This document shows positions 1 to 7,812 of a stretch of DNA of 11,737 bases, one piece after another. The notes below the pieces were generated by a model that was not told the DNA's origin, did not search any database, and worked only from the letters and a program-made list of their open reading frames with translations. Made by a program: the position numbers and the translations under genes. The DNA is from Flavobacterium sp. (lineage in GTDB: Bacteria > Bacteroidota > Bacteroidia > Flavobacteriales > Flavobacteriaceae). The stretch is taken from assembly GCF_003525665.1 (NCBI RefSeq), contig NZ_DQDX01000197.1, positions 1 to 11,737 of the forward strand, given 5' to 3'. Position 1 is the stretch's first letter; each line of letters opens with the position of its first letter.

Positions 1-347
1 ATAAGAGACAGACAATTTACCACAATCCACGCTGCGGAAAATCTAGAGATTGCTTGGCTTTTTTAGAAACATCCGATAAAAAATTTGAAATAATAAAATA
101 CCTCGAAACACCATTGACTTTTAATGAATTGGAAGAAATTATTAGGAAATTAAATTTAAATCCGATTGAAGTAATTAGAAAAAACGAAACCATCTGGAAA
201 GAAAATTTCAAAGGAAAAGAATTAAGTGATTGTGAAATAATTCAGACAATGGTTGATTATCCAATTCTTATGGAACGACCAATTGTAGTTTACAACGATA
301 AAGCAATAATTGCTAGACCATTAGAAAAAATAAAAGAGATTATTTAG
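1..347 (+). CDS. arsC: ArsC-family arsenate reductase (glutaredoxin-type), 5' end cut by the window
   Basis: The reading frame is open from base 3 and gives 114 residues, so probably only the start codon and one or two residues are missing. The family reduces arsenate to arsenite in the cytoplasm using glutathione/glutaredoxin; YfgD-type paralogues have less certain substrates. The active-site motif HNPRCGKSR is encoded at 21-47, with the catalytic cysteine codon at 33-35. The three arginines that bind oxyanion in plasmid R773 ArsC all have counterparts: in IRKNE, in ERPIVV and in ARPLE near the C-terminus. An internal TTG at 54 is not the start, because it would remove the catalytic cysteine. 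No other arsenic genes are visible nearby, so the physiological role is inferred from family only. A second cysteine lies six residues after the catalytic one. Confidence 0.9.
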   Translation, partial: KRQTIYHNPRCGKSRDCLAFLETSDKKFEIIKYLETPLTFNELEEIIRKLNLNPIEVIRKNETIWKENFKGKELSDCEIIQTMVDYPILMERPIVVYNDKAIIARPLEKIKEII

Positions 348-378
348 AATAATTCAAACTTGTTTTTTTTAACAAACC

Positions 379-414
379 TTTGTGATTCGTTGCTTAAACC
401 AAAGTTTAAATTTG
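379..414 (+). promoter_or_regulatory. Probable promoter of the outer-membrane receptor gene, with overlapping dyad
   Basis: TAAATTTG at 407-414 matches the Bacteroidota -7 box TAnnTTTG exactly. TTTG at 379-382 could be the -33 element, but the 24-base gap is slightly longer than usual. A perfect dyad TTAAAC-CAAA-GTTTAA (394-409) overlaps the -7 box and could be an operator. The untranslated leader would be about 30 bases. Confidence 0.55.
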
Positions 415-453
415 CAGTCAAATGTACAAAACATTTAAAAAAAATCTAATTTG

Positions 454-2910
454 ATGAAAAACCTTAAATTCTTATTAACGATTGGCTTGTTTTTGAGCAC
501 GTTTTTAAATTATTCGCAACAGCAGCCACAAGGAGGCAAAGTTAAAGTAACTGGAAAAATTACTGAAAAAGCTACTAAATTACCATTAGAATATACTACT
601 ATTTCTTTGGTAAATACTACAACGAATAAAATCACTTCTGGTGGAATCACAGACGATAAAGGAAACTTTAGCTTTGATGCAACGCCTGGTAACTATAATG
701 TAAAAGTAGAATTTATCTCTTTTAAACCGCTTGAAATCAAGAATAAAACCATTGCTGGAAATACAAATCTTGGTACAATTACCTTAGAAAGTGATGCAAC
801 TCAACTGGAAGACGTAGTAATTAGAACTGAGAAAACTACCGTTGAAATTAAACTTGACAAAAAAGTGTACAACGTTGGTCAAGATTTAATGGTTAAAGGT
901 GGAACTGTAAGTGATGTTCTTGATAACATTCCATCGGTTTCTGTTGATATTGAAGGAAATGTAAGCTTACGAGGAAACGAAAATGTTAGAATCTTAATCG
1001 ACGGAAAACCATCGAATGCCATTAATATTACTGAAGCTTTAAAATTAATTCCTGCCGATGCTATTGATAAAGTAGAAGTAGTTACCAATCCATCAGCGCG
1101 TTACGATGCTGAAGGTGGCGGTGGACTTTTAAACATCATTCTTAAAAAAGGAAAAACCAACGGTTTAAACGGAACAATCATTGGAACAACTGGTTATCCT
1201 GATAATCACGGTTTGAGTGCTACTGTGAATTTTAAATCGGAGGAATTTAATCTTTTTACAACTCAAGGTTACAACTACAGAAGTAATCCTGGAAATGCTT
1301 TTACAAACTCAGAATATTTAAATCCAGACGGTTCTACTAAAAGTTATGTAGATGAAACTAGAGATAACGACAGACTTAATAAAGGTTACAACGGAAATTT
1401 TGGTTTTGATTGGTTTTTAGACAAATCACTTACTTGGACTAATATTTTAAACTATAGAAAAAGTAATGGAGATAATCAAGACATTGTTTTTCAAGATAAT
1501 TTTGACGCAAACAGAAATTATTTATACACAAGAAATCGTGTGAATGATGAAATTAGTGCCAGTGAAAATATTGAATACTCTACAAATTTCACTAAAAACT
1601 TCAAAAAAGATGGTCACAAGTTAACAATTGATGGTTCGTTTTCAACCAATAAAGACGATAACTCTGCATTAATTACAGATACTAGAAATGACGCAAGTAC
1701 AGTAGGATTGGATCAAACCTTGAACAATCAAAAGCAAAATCGTAATTTGATACAAACTGATTATGTTTTGCCAATAGGTAAAAAGAGCCAATTTGAAGCT
1801 GGATATCGTGGTGACTTTTTAGAATTAGTAACCGATTATCAAGTTATTACTAATGGGCTTGTAGATGAAAATTTCACTAACACATTAGAATACAAAGAAA
1901 AAGTTAATGCATTGTACACACAATTCGGAACAAAATTCGGAAAATTATCGATGTTGTACGGATTGCGTTGGGAAGATTCTAATATCGATGTAAATCAATT
2001 ACAAACTAACGATTTCAATAACAAAAGATACAACAACTTTTTCCCAAGTGCTTTCTTTACTTATGAATTTTCAGAAAAAAGTAGTGCTTCACTTAGTTAT
2101 AGCAGAAGAATTCAACGACCAAGAGGACGTTTCTTAAATCCGTTTAGCGGACTTTCAAGCAACACGAACATCTTTGTTGGTAACCCAGACTTAGATCCAT
2201 CTTTCACCGATGCATTTGATTTAGGATATTTAAAACGTTGGAATAAATTGACCTTGAACACTTCAATCTATTTGAATAAAACGACGGATTCATTTCAATT
2301 TGTTAGACGTGGGACTGGTGTAGAAGTTAATGATGTTGAAGTAATTCAAAGCACACCAATCAATTTAGCTACAGAATACAGAACTGGATTTGAATTTACT
2401 TTAAATTATTCTCCTTACAAATGGTGGAAATTAAACAGTAACTTCAACTTCTTTAGAGTAGAAACTCAAGGTGATTTCACTTATACTGATTTGGCTGGAG
2501 ATGAGATTACTCAAAACTTTGATAATGTGGCTACAACTTGGTCAACACGTTTATCATCTAAAGTAAATTTACCTTACAAAATAGATTGGCAAACTAACTT
2601 AAACTACAACGGGCCACAAAATAATGCTCAAGGTAGAAGTTTAGGAGTTTTTGCAGCCAACTTAGCATTCAGCAAAGATGTATTGAAAGACAAAGGTACA
2701 ATTGCATTAAACGTGAGCGATTTATTTAATTCTAGAAAAAGAATTATGGAATCAAATCTTGCTACGGTAAACTCTTACAGCGAAATGCAATGGAGAGAAA
2801 GACAAGTTACTTTATCATTTACTTACCGTTTCAACAAAGCTAAAAACGATAGAGAAAAACCAAAAAGAACACAACAAGACAATGGCGACGGAGGAGATTT
2901 TCCTGGATAG
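454..2910 (+). CDS. TonB-dependent-receptor-like outer-membrane beta-barrel protein
   Basis: The 818-residue product begins with a signal peptide (about residues 1-21, ending near NYS-QQQ). A CarboxypepD_reg-like beta-sandwich (about 30-112, from VKVTGKITEKATKLP) follows. Next is a plug-like domain (about 140-232) with LDNIPSVSVD, VSLRGNENVRILIDGKP and NPSARYDAEGGGGLLNIILKK-type motifs. The rest is a long aromatic-rich barrel of the OMP_b-brl_3 type. Such proteins import or bind unknown ligands at the outer membrane. No SusD partner is adjacent and no clear TonB box was seen, so the substrate cannot be named. After the last strand (about residue 793, ...SFTYRF) there is a 25-residue hydrophilic tail rich in K, R, D and G. 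The start is ATG 454 rather than TTG 451, because it directly begins the signal peptide. It is probably monocistronic, with its own promoter and terminator. Confidence 0.9.
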   Translation: MKNLKFLLTIGLFLSTFLNYSQQQPQGGKVKVTGKITEKATKLPLEYTTISLVNTTTNKITSGGITDDKGNFSFDATPGNYNVKVEFISFKPLEIKNKTIAGNTNLGTITLESDATQLEDVVIRTEKTTVEIKLDKKVYNVGQDLMVKGGTVSDVLDNIPSVSVDIEGNVSLRGNENVRILIDGKPSNAINITEALKLIPADAIDKVEVVTNPSARYDAEGGGGLLNIILKKGKTNGLNGTIIGTTGYPDNHGLSATVNFKSEEFNLFTTQGYNYRSNPGNAFTNSEYLNPDGSTKSYVDETRDNDRLNKGYNGNFGFDWFLDKSLTWTNILNYRKSNGDNQDIVFQDNFDANRNYLYTRNRVNDEISASENIEYSTNFTKNFKKDGHKLTIDGSFSTNKDDNSALITDTRNDASTVGLDQTLNNQKQNRNLIQTDYVLPIGKKSQFEAGYRGDFLELVTDYQVITNGLVDENFTNTLEYKEKVNALYTQFGTKFGKLSMLYGLRWEDSNIDVNQLQTNDFNNKRYNNFFPSAFFTYEFSEKSSASLSYSRRIQRPRGRFLNPFSGLSSNTNIFVGNPDLDPSFTDAFDLGYLKRWNKLTLNTSIYLNKTTDSFQFVRRGTGVEVNDVEVIQSTPINLATEYRTGFEFTLNYSPYKWWKLNSNFNFFRVETQGDFTYTDLAGDEITQNFDNVATTWSTRLSSKVNLPYKIDWQTNLNYNGPQNNAQGRSLGVFAANLAFSKDVLKDKGTIALNVSDLFNSRKRIMESNLATVNSYSEMQWRERQVTLSFTYRFNKAKNDREKPKRTQQDNGDGGDFPG

Positions 2911-2919
2911 TCAACCATA

Positions 2920-2950
2920 AAAAAAGCCTCGAAATTATCGAGGCTTTTTT
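2920..2950. terminator. Bidirectional intrinsic terminator
   Basis: A-run, GCCTCGA, loop AATTA, TCGAGGC, T-run. The GC-containing core is 7 bp (2926-2932 with 2938-2944), extended by six A-T pairs (2920-2925 with 2945-2950), with a 5-base loop. Both strands end in a U-run, so it can stop the receptor gene (stop codon ends at 2910) and the converging small gene (stop codon at 2972-2974). Confidence 0.9.
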
Positions 2951-2971
2951 ATTTTAAAAAACAATTAAGAA

Positions 2972-3130
2972 TTACTCATCGTTTTTATTTCTTCTTTCTT
3001 TCAACAATTCTCTTGTTGCACCAAATATCCAATAGAACACAAAGTGAATTAAGAAAATCATTAACCAGAAACCAATCGTTAAAATGGTTAAGAAAAGTAA
3101 GAAACCTAAATACTGTTGTAAAGTAAACAT
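2972..3130 (-). CDS. Small single-helix membrane protein, 52 residues, function unknown
   Basis: I do not recognise a named family. The product starts MFTLQQYLGF, has a hydrophobic stretch from about residue 8 to 36 rich in F, L, I and W, and ends in a charged amphipathic tail (RELLKERRNKNDE). This suggests one membrane span, probably with the basic tail in the cytoplasm. The start is ATG at 3130. An upstream in-frame GTG at 3187 would give 71 residues, but it lies inside the -33 box of a well-matched promoter, which would not be translated. A strong terminator stands 20 bases beyond the stop. Having a promoter, a start and a terminator of its own argues that this is a real gene. It diverges from nhaA. 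Confidence 0.7.
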   Translation of the reverse strand: MFTLQQYLGFLLFLTILTIGFWLMIFLIHFVFYWIFGATRELLKERRNKNDE

Positions 3131-3159
3131 AGTTTTTCCGGAATTTATTGTATACTCGT

Positions 3160-3190
3160 CAAAGGTAATTGATATATTTCTAATCACAAA
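3160..3190 (-). promoter_or_regulatory. Promoter of the small membrane protein gene
   Basis: On the minus strand TTTG (3190-3187), 19 bases, then TACCTTTG (3167-3160): both Bacteroidota promoter boxes are exact and the spacing is standard. The expected start of transcription lies near 3154, leaving a leader of about 25 bases before ATG 3130. Confidence 0.75.
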
Positions 3191-3260
3191 TAAATAGTTG
3201 CAAATATTTCAACAATGTTATTAAGAATTGATTTTACTATAAAAATCCTCTTGTATTTCG

Positions 3261-3268
3261 TAAATTTG
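3261..3268 (+). promoter_or_regulatory. -7 box of the nhaA promoter
   Basis: TAAATTTG is an exact TAnnTTTG match, 17 bases before ATG 3286, so the leader would be very short. No good -33 TTTG is present at the usual distance, so this may be a weak or activator-dependent promoter. Confidence 0.5.
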
Positions 3269-3285
3269 TAACAAACCAATTTCTA

Positions 3286-4428
3286 ATGAAAGTTACCAAA
3301 TTATTCAAAGATTTTTTTGAAAGCGAAAAAGCTGGTGGATTTACATTAATAATTTGCACCATAGTTTCTCTGTTTATTGCAAACTCGTTCTTAAGCGAAA
3401 GCTACCTACATTTTTGGCACACACAATTTGCTGGACATAGTATTGAACATTGGATAAACGATGGTTTAATGACCATTTTCTTTCTATTAATTGGTTTAGA
3501 ATTGGAACGCGAATTATACCACGGAGAATTATCATCCGTTAGAAATGCTTTATTGCCACTTTCGGCTGCAATTGGCGGAATGCTTGTTCCTGCTGGATTG
3601 TATTTATTTTTAAATTATGGCGAACACACACAATCGGGATTTGGAATTCCGATGGCTACTGATATTGCTTTTGCATTAGGAATTTTATCGCTTTTAGGAA
3701 ATAGAGTTCCGCTTTCGCTAAAAGTATTTCTTACCGCATTAGCCGTAATTGATGACTTAGGTGCCATTTTGATTATTGCCATTTTCTACACCAAATCACT
3801 TATTTGGACCAATTTAATAATCTCACTTTCCATCTTTGCATTGCTTTGTGTTTTCAATAGAATGAAAGTTCGAAATCTAATTCCTTATCTAGTGGGTGGC
3901 GTTTTTATGTGGTATTTTATGCTCAATTCTGGAGTTCATGCAACCATAACTGGAGTTTTATTAGCATTTGCCATTCCTTTCGGAAATGGTGACGAGAAAT
4001 CTACATCGTATATTTTACAACATGCCTTGCATTATCCGGTAGCGTTTATCATTTTACCGCTTTTTGCTTTGGCAAATACTGCAATTGTTGTTAATAGCGA
4101 TTGGCATTATGCGTTAACTCATCATTACACTATCGGAATCGCATTAGGTTTAATTGTCGGAAAACCAGTTGGAATTTTTCTATTTACCTATCTTTCAACG
4201 AAATTAAAAATTTGCTCTTTACCAGAAGATCTAAATTGGAAATCCATTATCGGAGTGAGTTTTATGGGCGGAATCGGATTTACAATGTCCATTTTCATCA
4301 CACTCCTCGCTTTTTCAGATGCCGAACATATCGATAATTCTAAAATCATGATTCTAGTTTCATCACTTTTAGCAGGATTGATCGGATTTTTATATTTGAA
4401 ATTTGTTCTGAAAAAGGAAAACGATTAA
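3286..4428 (+). CDS. nhaA: Na+/H+ antiporter NhaA
   Basis: The 380-residue inner-membrane protein exports Na+ or Li+ in exchange for protons, for salt and alkaline-pH tolerance. Length and hydrophobic pattern fit the twelve-helix NhaA family. Family residues are visible: the ATDIAFALG motif with Asp126 (E. coli Asp133), ALAVIDDLGA with Asp156-Asp157 (E. coli Asp163-Asp164, the ion-binding pair), and Lys293 in GKPVGI (E. coli Lys300). FFLLIGLELERE (about 65-76) matches the conserved region after helix 2. The start ATG follows a -7 box by 17 bases. Its stop codon overlaps that of corA by four bases (TTAA, 4425-4428) on the opposite strand, with no terminator between. Confidence 0.97.
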   Translation: MKVTKLFKDFFESEKAGGFTLIICTIVSLFIANSFLSESYLHFWHTQFAGHSIEHWINDGLMTIFFLLIGLELERELYHGELSSVRNALLPLSAAIGGMLVPAGLYLFLNYGEHTQSGFGIPMATDIAFALGILSLLGNRVPLSLKVFLTALAVIDDLGAILIIAIFYTKSLIWTNLIISLSIFALLCVFNRMKVRNLIPYLVGGVFMWYFMLNSGVHATITGVLLAFAIPFGNGDEKSTSYILQHALHYPVAFIILPLFALANTAIVVNSDWHYALTHHYTIGIALGLIVGKPVGIFLFTYLSTKLKICSLPEDLNWKSIIGVSFMGGIGFTMSIFITLLAFSDAEHIDNSKIMILVSSLLAGLIGFLYLKFVLKKEND

Positions 4429-5495
4429 TACCATTTTCGTTTTTTGAAATAAATAATCATGGTTACCAATAACAAAAGCATGCATCCAAGAATGATGAAA
4501 TAGCCGTATTCCCAATGAAGTTCGGGCATATTGTCGAAGTTCATTCCGTAAACGCCAACAATAAATGTTAGTGGCATAAAGAAAACCGAAACTACAGTTA
4601 ACGTCTTCATCACTTCATTCATTTTGTGCGTTTGAGTCGAAAAATAGAAATTGGACGCACTATCTAAACTGGTTAAATCGTATTCAATTTGCTCCAACAA
4701 CTCCAAACTTTTTTGATGTAATCTAACAAAAAACGTATAATTGGAAGTTTCAATCGCATTAAAAACGATATCGTCTTTCATACTTTTTATCGAATACAAA
4801 GAATCGCGTAGCGGAATTATAGAACGTTTTAAGAAATTAAAATTATCCCGATGCTTCTCAATTTGTTCCAATATCGCCGGATTGGTACTCGTTTTAGATT
4901 CATCAATCAACGTTTCTACTCTATCTTCTTCATTTTCAATAGTAATGTAGAAATTTTCCATTATCGCATCGAGAAGTAAATACAATAAATAATCGGCTTT
5001 TTTATCACGTACAATTCCCGAATGCGTTCTGATGCGTTCACGTAAATGCGTAAAAAAATCACTTCTTTTCTCTTGAAACGATACTAGAATTCCGTTTTTC
5101 AGAATAAAACTTATTTGTTCAACACTTATGTTATCTGAGTTTTCAATTGGTAAAAGCGATTTAATATTGAAAAATAAAATTTCGTGGTATTCTTCTAGTT
5201 TTGTTCGTTTGGTAGTATTCAATATATCACCAAGCATAAAATTATCAACTTTCAAATAATTTCCGATTGATTTTATGACTTCTACATCATTCAATCCGTG
5301 AATGTTAACCCAATTTACTTTAGTTAAATCAACGTTTTTTTCGATGTTGCTCACATTTATTTGTTCATATTCGGTGATGTCATCTGTATCATAAACAAAC
5401 ATTTGTATTTCTGTATCTACACTTTTATGACTTCCGGTGTAATCGAAAAAACTGGGTTGTACTTTACGTCCTTTTTTATATTTGATTTTTCTCAC
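4425..5495 (-). CDS. corA: Magnesium/cobalt transporter CorA
   Basis: The 356-residue protein is a CorA-type pentameric channel for Mg2+ (also Co2+ or Ni2+) in the inner membrane. The long N-terminal cytoplasmic part (1 to about 295) contains a beta-rich region and then long helices, including the acidic segment ENEEDRVETLIDES. The first membrane helix (about 297-316) runs into the family signature YGMNF, with GMN at 317-319. The loop MPELHWEYGY and a second helix (about 332-350) follow, then a basic end (KKRKWY). The start is GTG: the frame has no ATG between the upstream stop (5535-5537) and the GTG, and the next Met is residue 32. It is divergent from hutI and convergent with nhaA. Confidence 0.95.
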   Translation of the reverse strand: MRKIKYKKGRKVQPSFFDYTGSHKSVDTEIQMFVYDTDDITEYEQINVSNIEKNVDLTKVNWVNIHGLNDVEVIKSIGNYLKVDNFMLGDILNTTKRTKLEEYHEILFFNIKSLLPIENSDNISVEQISFILKNGILVSFQEKRSDFFTHLRERIRTHSGIVRDKKADYLLYLLLDAIMENFYITIENEEDRVETLIDESKTSTNPAILEQIEKHRDNFNFLKRSIIPLRDSLYSIKSMKDDIVFNAIETSNYTFFVRLHQKSLELLEQIEYDLTSLDSASNFYFSTQTHKMNEVMKTLTVVSVFFMPLTFIVGVYGMNFDNMPELHWEYGYFIILGCMLLLLVTMIIYFKKRKWY

Positions 5496-5564
5496 TGCTT
5501 CGAAATTTTTTCTAAATTTATAAATAATTATTTTTTAAAAAGTATTTTTACTGAAATTTAGTTC
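5496..5564. promoter_or_regulatory. Divergent corA-hutI promoter region
   Basis: This 69-base, very AT-rich gap must hold the start signals of both genes. The palindrome TAAATTTA at 5513-5520 is one base from the TAnnTTTG -7 box on both strands. It is well placed for corA (leader about 12 bases) and less so for hutI (leader near 40). No convincing -33 box was found on either strand. Confidence 0.3.
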
Positions 5565-6803
5565 ATGACAACCTTAATCACCAACATACAAGAATTACTT
5601 CAAATTAGAGCTGCCGAAATTACTAAAGTTTCTGGTTCAGAAATGGCACTTCTTCCTTCGATAAAAAATGCATTCTTATTAATTGAAAATGATATCATTG
5701 CCGATTTTGGTTTAATGGAAAATTGTCCAGAAATCAATGCCGATGTCGCGATTGACGCAACCGGAAAAGTAGTTTTGCCAACTTGGTGCGACAGTCACAC
5801 GCACATCGTTTATGCTGGAAATCGAATTCAGGAATTTGTAGATCGCATTAACGGATTGACTTATGAAGAAATTGCCAATCGCGGTGGCGGAATTCTAAAT
5901 TCGGCTAAAAAACTCAATGAAACTTCAGAAGAAGAACTATACAACCAATCGAAACTCCGCCTTGAAGAAGTGATGAAACAAGGAACTGGAGCAGTCGAAA
6001 TAAAATCGGGTTACGGATTGACCGTTGATGGTGAAATCAAAATGCTTCGTGTTATAAAGAAATTAGCCGAAAATTATCCTATAAAAATCAAAGCTACTTT
6101 TCTTGGCGCGCATGCTTTTCCCAGTGAATATAAAGAAAATCATTCGGGTTATATCGATATGATAATCAATGAAATGTTACCCAAAATTGCTGAAGAAAAT
6201 CTTGCCGATTACATCGATGCCTTCTGCGAAACTGGCTATTTCTCTGTAGAAGAAACCGAAAGAATTATGGAAGCTGGAAAAAAACACGGACTGATTGCCA
6301 AAATCCACGTTAACCAATTCAATGCCATCAACGGAATTGCCGCGTGCGTAAAACACAACGCACTTTCGGTAGATCATCTAGAAGTTGTAACGGATGAAGA
6401 TATTGAAATTCTAAAAAATTCAGAAACAATGCCTGTGGCTTTGCCATCGTGTTCTTACTTTATTAGCATTCCGTACACGCCAGCAAGACGCATGATTGAA
6501 AAAGGATTACCATTAGCATTAGCCACCGATTTCAACCCTGGAACAACACCATCAGGAAACATGAATTTTGTTGTAGCAACAGCTTGCATCAAAATGAAAA
6601 TGACGCCAGAAGAAGCCATAAATGCTGCCACAATAAACGGCGCATACGCTATGGGAATTTCACAAACTCATGGAAGTATCACTAAAGGTAAAAAAGCCAA
6701 TATCATTATAAGTAAAGAAGTTACCTCGTTTTATCAATTACCTTATTGCTTTGGAACTGATTTAATTGATTGTGTTTTAATTGATGGGAGGATTGTGGAA
6801 TGA
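5565..6803 (+). CDS. hutI: Imidazolonepropionase HutI
   Basis: The 412-residue cytoplasmic metal enzyme hydrolyses 4-imidazolone-5-propanoate to N-formimino-L-glutamate, the third step of histidine breakdown. It is an amidohydrolase-superfamily protein. DSHTH gives metal ligands His78 and His80, His248 in KIHVN is the third, and Asp322 in ATDFNPGT is the fourth. GAHAFP (His183), SVDHLE (His271), the EIKSGYGLT segment (145-153) and the RGGGI loop (106-110) are substrate-site motifs of the family. Length is as usual for HutI. No hutH, hutU or formiminoglutamate-handling gene is in the window, so the pathway genes are either dispersed or elsewhere. The esterase-like gene follows after a 104-base gap. 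Confidence 0.96.
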   Translation: MTTLITNIQELLQIRAAEITKVSGSEMALLPSIKNAFLLIENDIIADFGLMENCPEINADVAIDATGKVVLPTWCDSHTHIVYAGNRIQEFVDRINGLTYEEIANRGGGILNSAKKLNETSEEELYNQSKLRLEEVMKQGTGAVEIKSGYGLTVDGEIKMLRVIKKLAENYPIKIKATFLGAHAFPSEYKENHSGYIDMIINEMLPKIAEENLADYIDAFCETGYFSVEETERIMEAGKKHGLIAKIHVNQFNAINGIAACVKHNALSVDHLEVVTDEDIEILKNSETMPVALPSCSYFISIPYTPARRMIEKGLPLALATDFNPGTTPSGNMNFVVATACIKMKMTPEEAINAATINGAYAMGISQTHGSITKGKKANIIISKEVTSFYQLPYCFGTDLIDCVLIDGRIVE

Positions 6804-6809
6804 ATTTAT

Positions 6810-6830
6810 GAATTTAGGATGACTAAATTC
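6810..6830. repeat. Inverted repeat after hutI
   Basis: GAATTTAG, loop GATGA, CTAAATTC is a perfect 8-bp hairpin six bases after the hutI stop codon. It has only two G-C pairs and no T-run, so it is not a standard terminator; it could protect the 3' end of the mRNA or be chance in AT-rich DNA. Confidence 0.4.
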
Positions 6831-6907
6831 TACAAAAGTTGTAATTAATAGTAAATTTTTGTATGAACAATATGTTGTAACAAACTAGTTTTAAACCGTG
6901 CTAAAAA

Positions 6908-7756
6908 ATGTCTAAAATGAAAAATATTTTATTGATTGGATTTGTTTGTTTATTAATGTTTTCATGTAAAACCAAAAAAGAAATAATATTTGCTGAATCA
7001 AAATTTATTACAGATTCAATTTATAGTGTATATTTAAAAGAATACAGAAAACATAATGTTTATCTACCTAAAGATTTTAGTTTAAATAAAAACTATCCAA
7101 TAATTTTTGCAACTGATGGAGGAACTTCCATAACTGATAAAAAAACAGAATTGGATTCACTGATAAATAAAAAGATTATTAAGCCTATTATTTTAATTGC
7201 AAGTTTCTCGAATAATAAAATTGCTGACAGTACAAGCACAACTCTCGGAAATGGGAAAAAAGTTTATTTAAATTACAGAAATTTTGAATATGTAGATAGA
7301 AAACCAATTAGAGAAGAAGTGTCATTAATAGTTGATAGATTTAAAAATCATAAATCATATTTTATAAATGAATTGCTCACCAAAATCGAAAAAAAATATA
7401 ACCAAAAAGGCAAAAAACAAAACAGATATTTTTTTGGTGTTTCTAATGGAGCTGGATTTGGGATAAGTTTACTAAATAGTAATCCCGAATTAATTGGAAC
7501 ATATTTCTGTTTTTCAGCTTTTGGTGGTGATGTTCAAACAAACGTATGGAATAAAAAAAAAATATATCCAAACTTGTTTTTAAGATACGGAAGTGAAGAA
7601 CCATTCTTTTTAAAAGAAGAGGCAGAACATTTAAACTCAAAATATGCTGAGTCAAATTCAATCATTGATGCAAAACAATTTGAGGGTGGACATAGCAATA
7701 AATATTGGAAAAATGAATTTATTGAATTAATATGTTTGACAATGAAAATCAAATAA
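6908..7756 (+). CDS. Putative alpha/beta-hydrolase (esterase-D-like) lipoprotein
   Basis: The 282-residue product starts with a short lipoprotein signal (KNILLIGFVCLLMFSC), with Cys20 as the likely lipidated residue, so it should sit in the cell envelope. The body resembles the putative-esterase (Fes/IroE/esterase D) branch of alpha/beta-hydrolases: strand-like YPIIFATDGG (63-72), the nucleophile elbow GVSNG (Ser179 at 177-181), and a C-terminal GGH with His262. An acid at the GSEEP turn (229-232) may complete the triad. The substrate is unknown. ATG 6917 is an equally good start and gives a more typical 17-residue signal. Five 60-base rows inside the gene have 12, 12, 13, 21 and 13 G+C by hand count, clearly lower than rows in hutI (29 and 21). 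This suggests later acquisition. No convincing promoter box was found; TAGTTTTA at 6886-6893 is the nearest. Confidence 0.7.
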   Translation: MSKMKNILLIGFVCLLMFSCKTKKEIIFAESKFITDSIYSVYLKEYRKHNVYLPKDFSLNKNYPIIFATDGGTSITDKKTELDSLINKKIIKPIILIASFSNNKIADSTSTTLGNGKKVYLNYRNFEYVDRKPIREEVSLIVDRFKNHKSYFINELLTKIEKKYNQKGKKQNRYFFGVSNGAGFGISLLNSNPELIGTYFCFSAFGGDVQTNVWNKKKIYPNLFLRYGSEEPFFLKEEAEHLNSKYAESNSIIDAKQFEGGHSNKYWKNEFIELICLTMKIK

Positions 7757-7761
7757 AGTTC

Positions 7762-7812
7762 AGCTTGAATTATTATTTAACAATAATATAGGTTTAAGGC
7801 CTATTTCAAGTT
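7762..7812 (+). other. Foldable three-way-junction-like element after the esterase gene
   Basis: CTTGAA (7764-7769) pairs with TTCAAG (7805-7810), with one G-U and one A-T pair possible below. The stem encloses two further hairpins: TATTATT-TAAC-AATAATA (7771-7788) and TAGG-TTTAAGG-CCTA (7789-7803). Almost every base is used. It starts six bases after the stop codon, so it may be a 3'-end stabiliser or terminator-like structure. It lacks a T-run and is AT-rich, so chance is possible. Confidence 0.4.

Noticed and set aside
338..370. ATTATT-TAG-AATAAT hairpin over the arsC stop, then a run of T
   Set aside because: The stem is only six A-T pairs and the T-run starts about nine bases after it, so it is not a convincing terminator.
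451..453. TTG as start of the receptor gene, one codon before the ATG
   Set aside because: ATG 454 begins a standard signal peptide, and the extra codon has no support.
879..1088. Minus-strand open frame inside the receptor gene
   Set aside because: It lies across the conserved plug-like domain of the receptor and has no promoter or family resemblance.
3131..3187. GTG start giving a 71-residue form of the small membrane protein
   Set aside because: The extension covers the -33 and -7 promoter boxes and adds a polar segment with no membrane logic.
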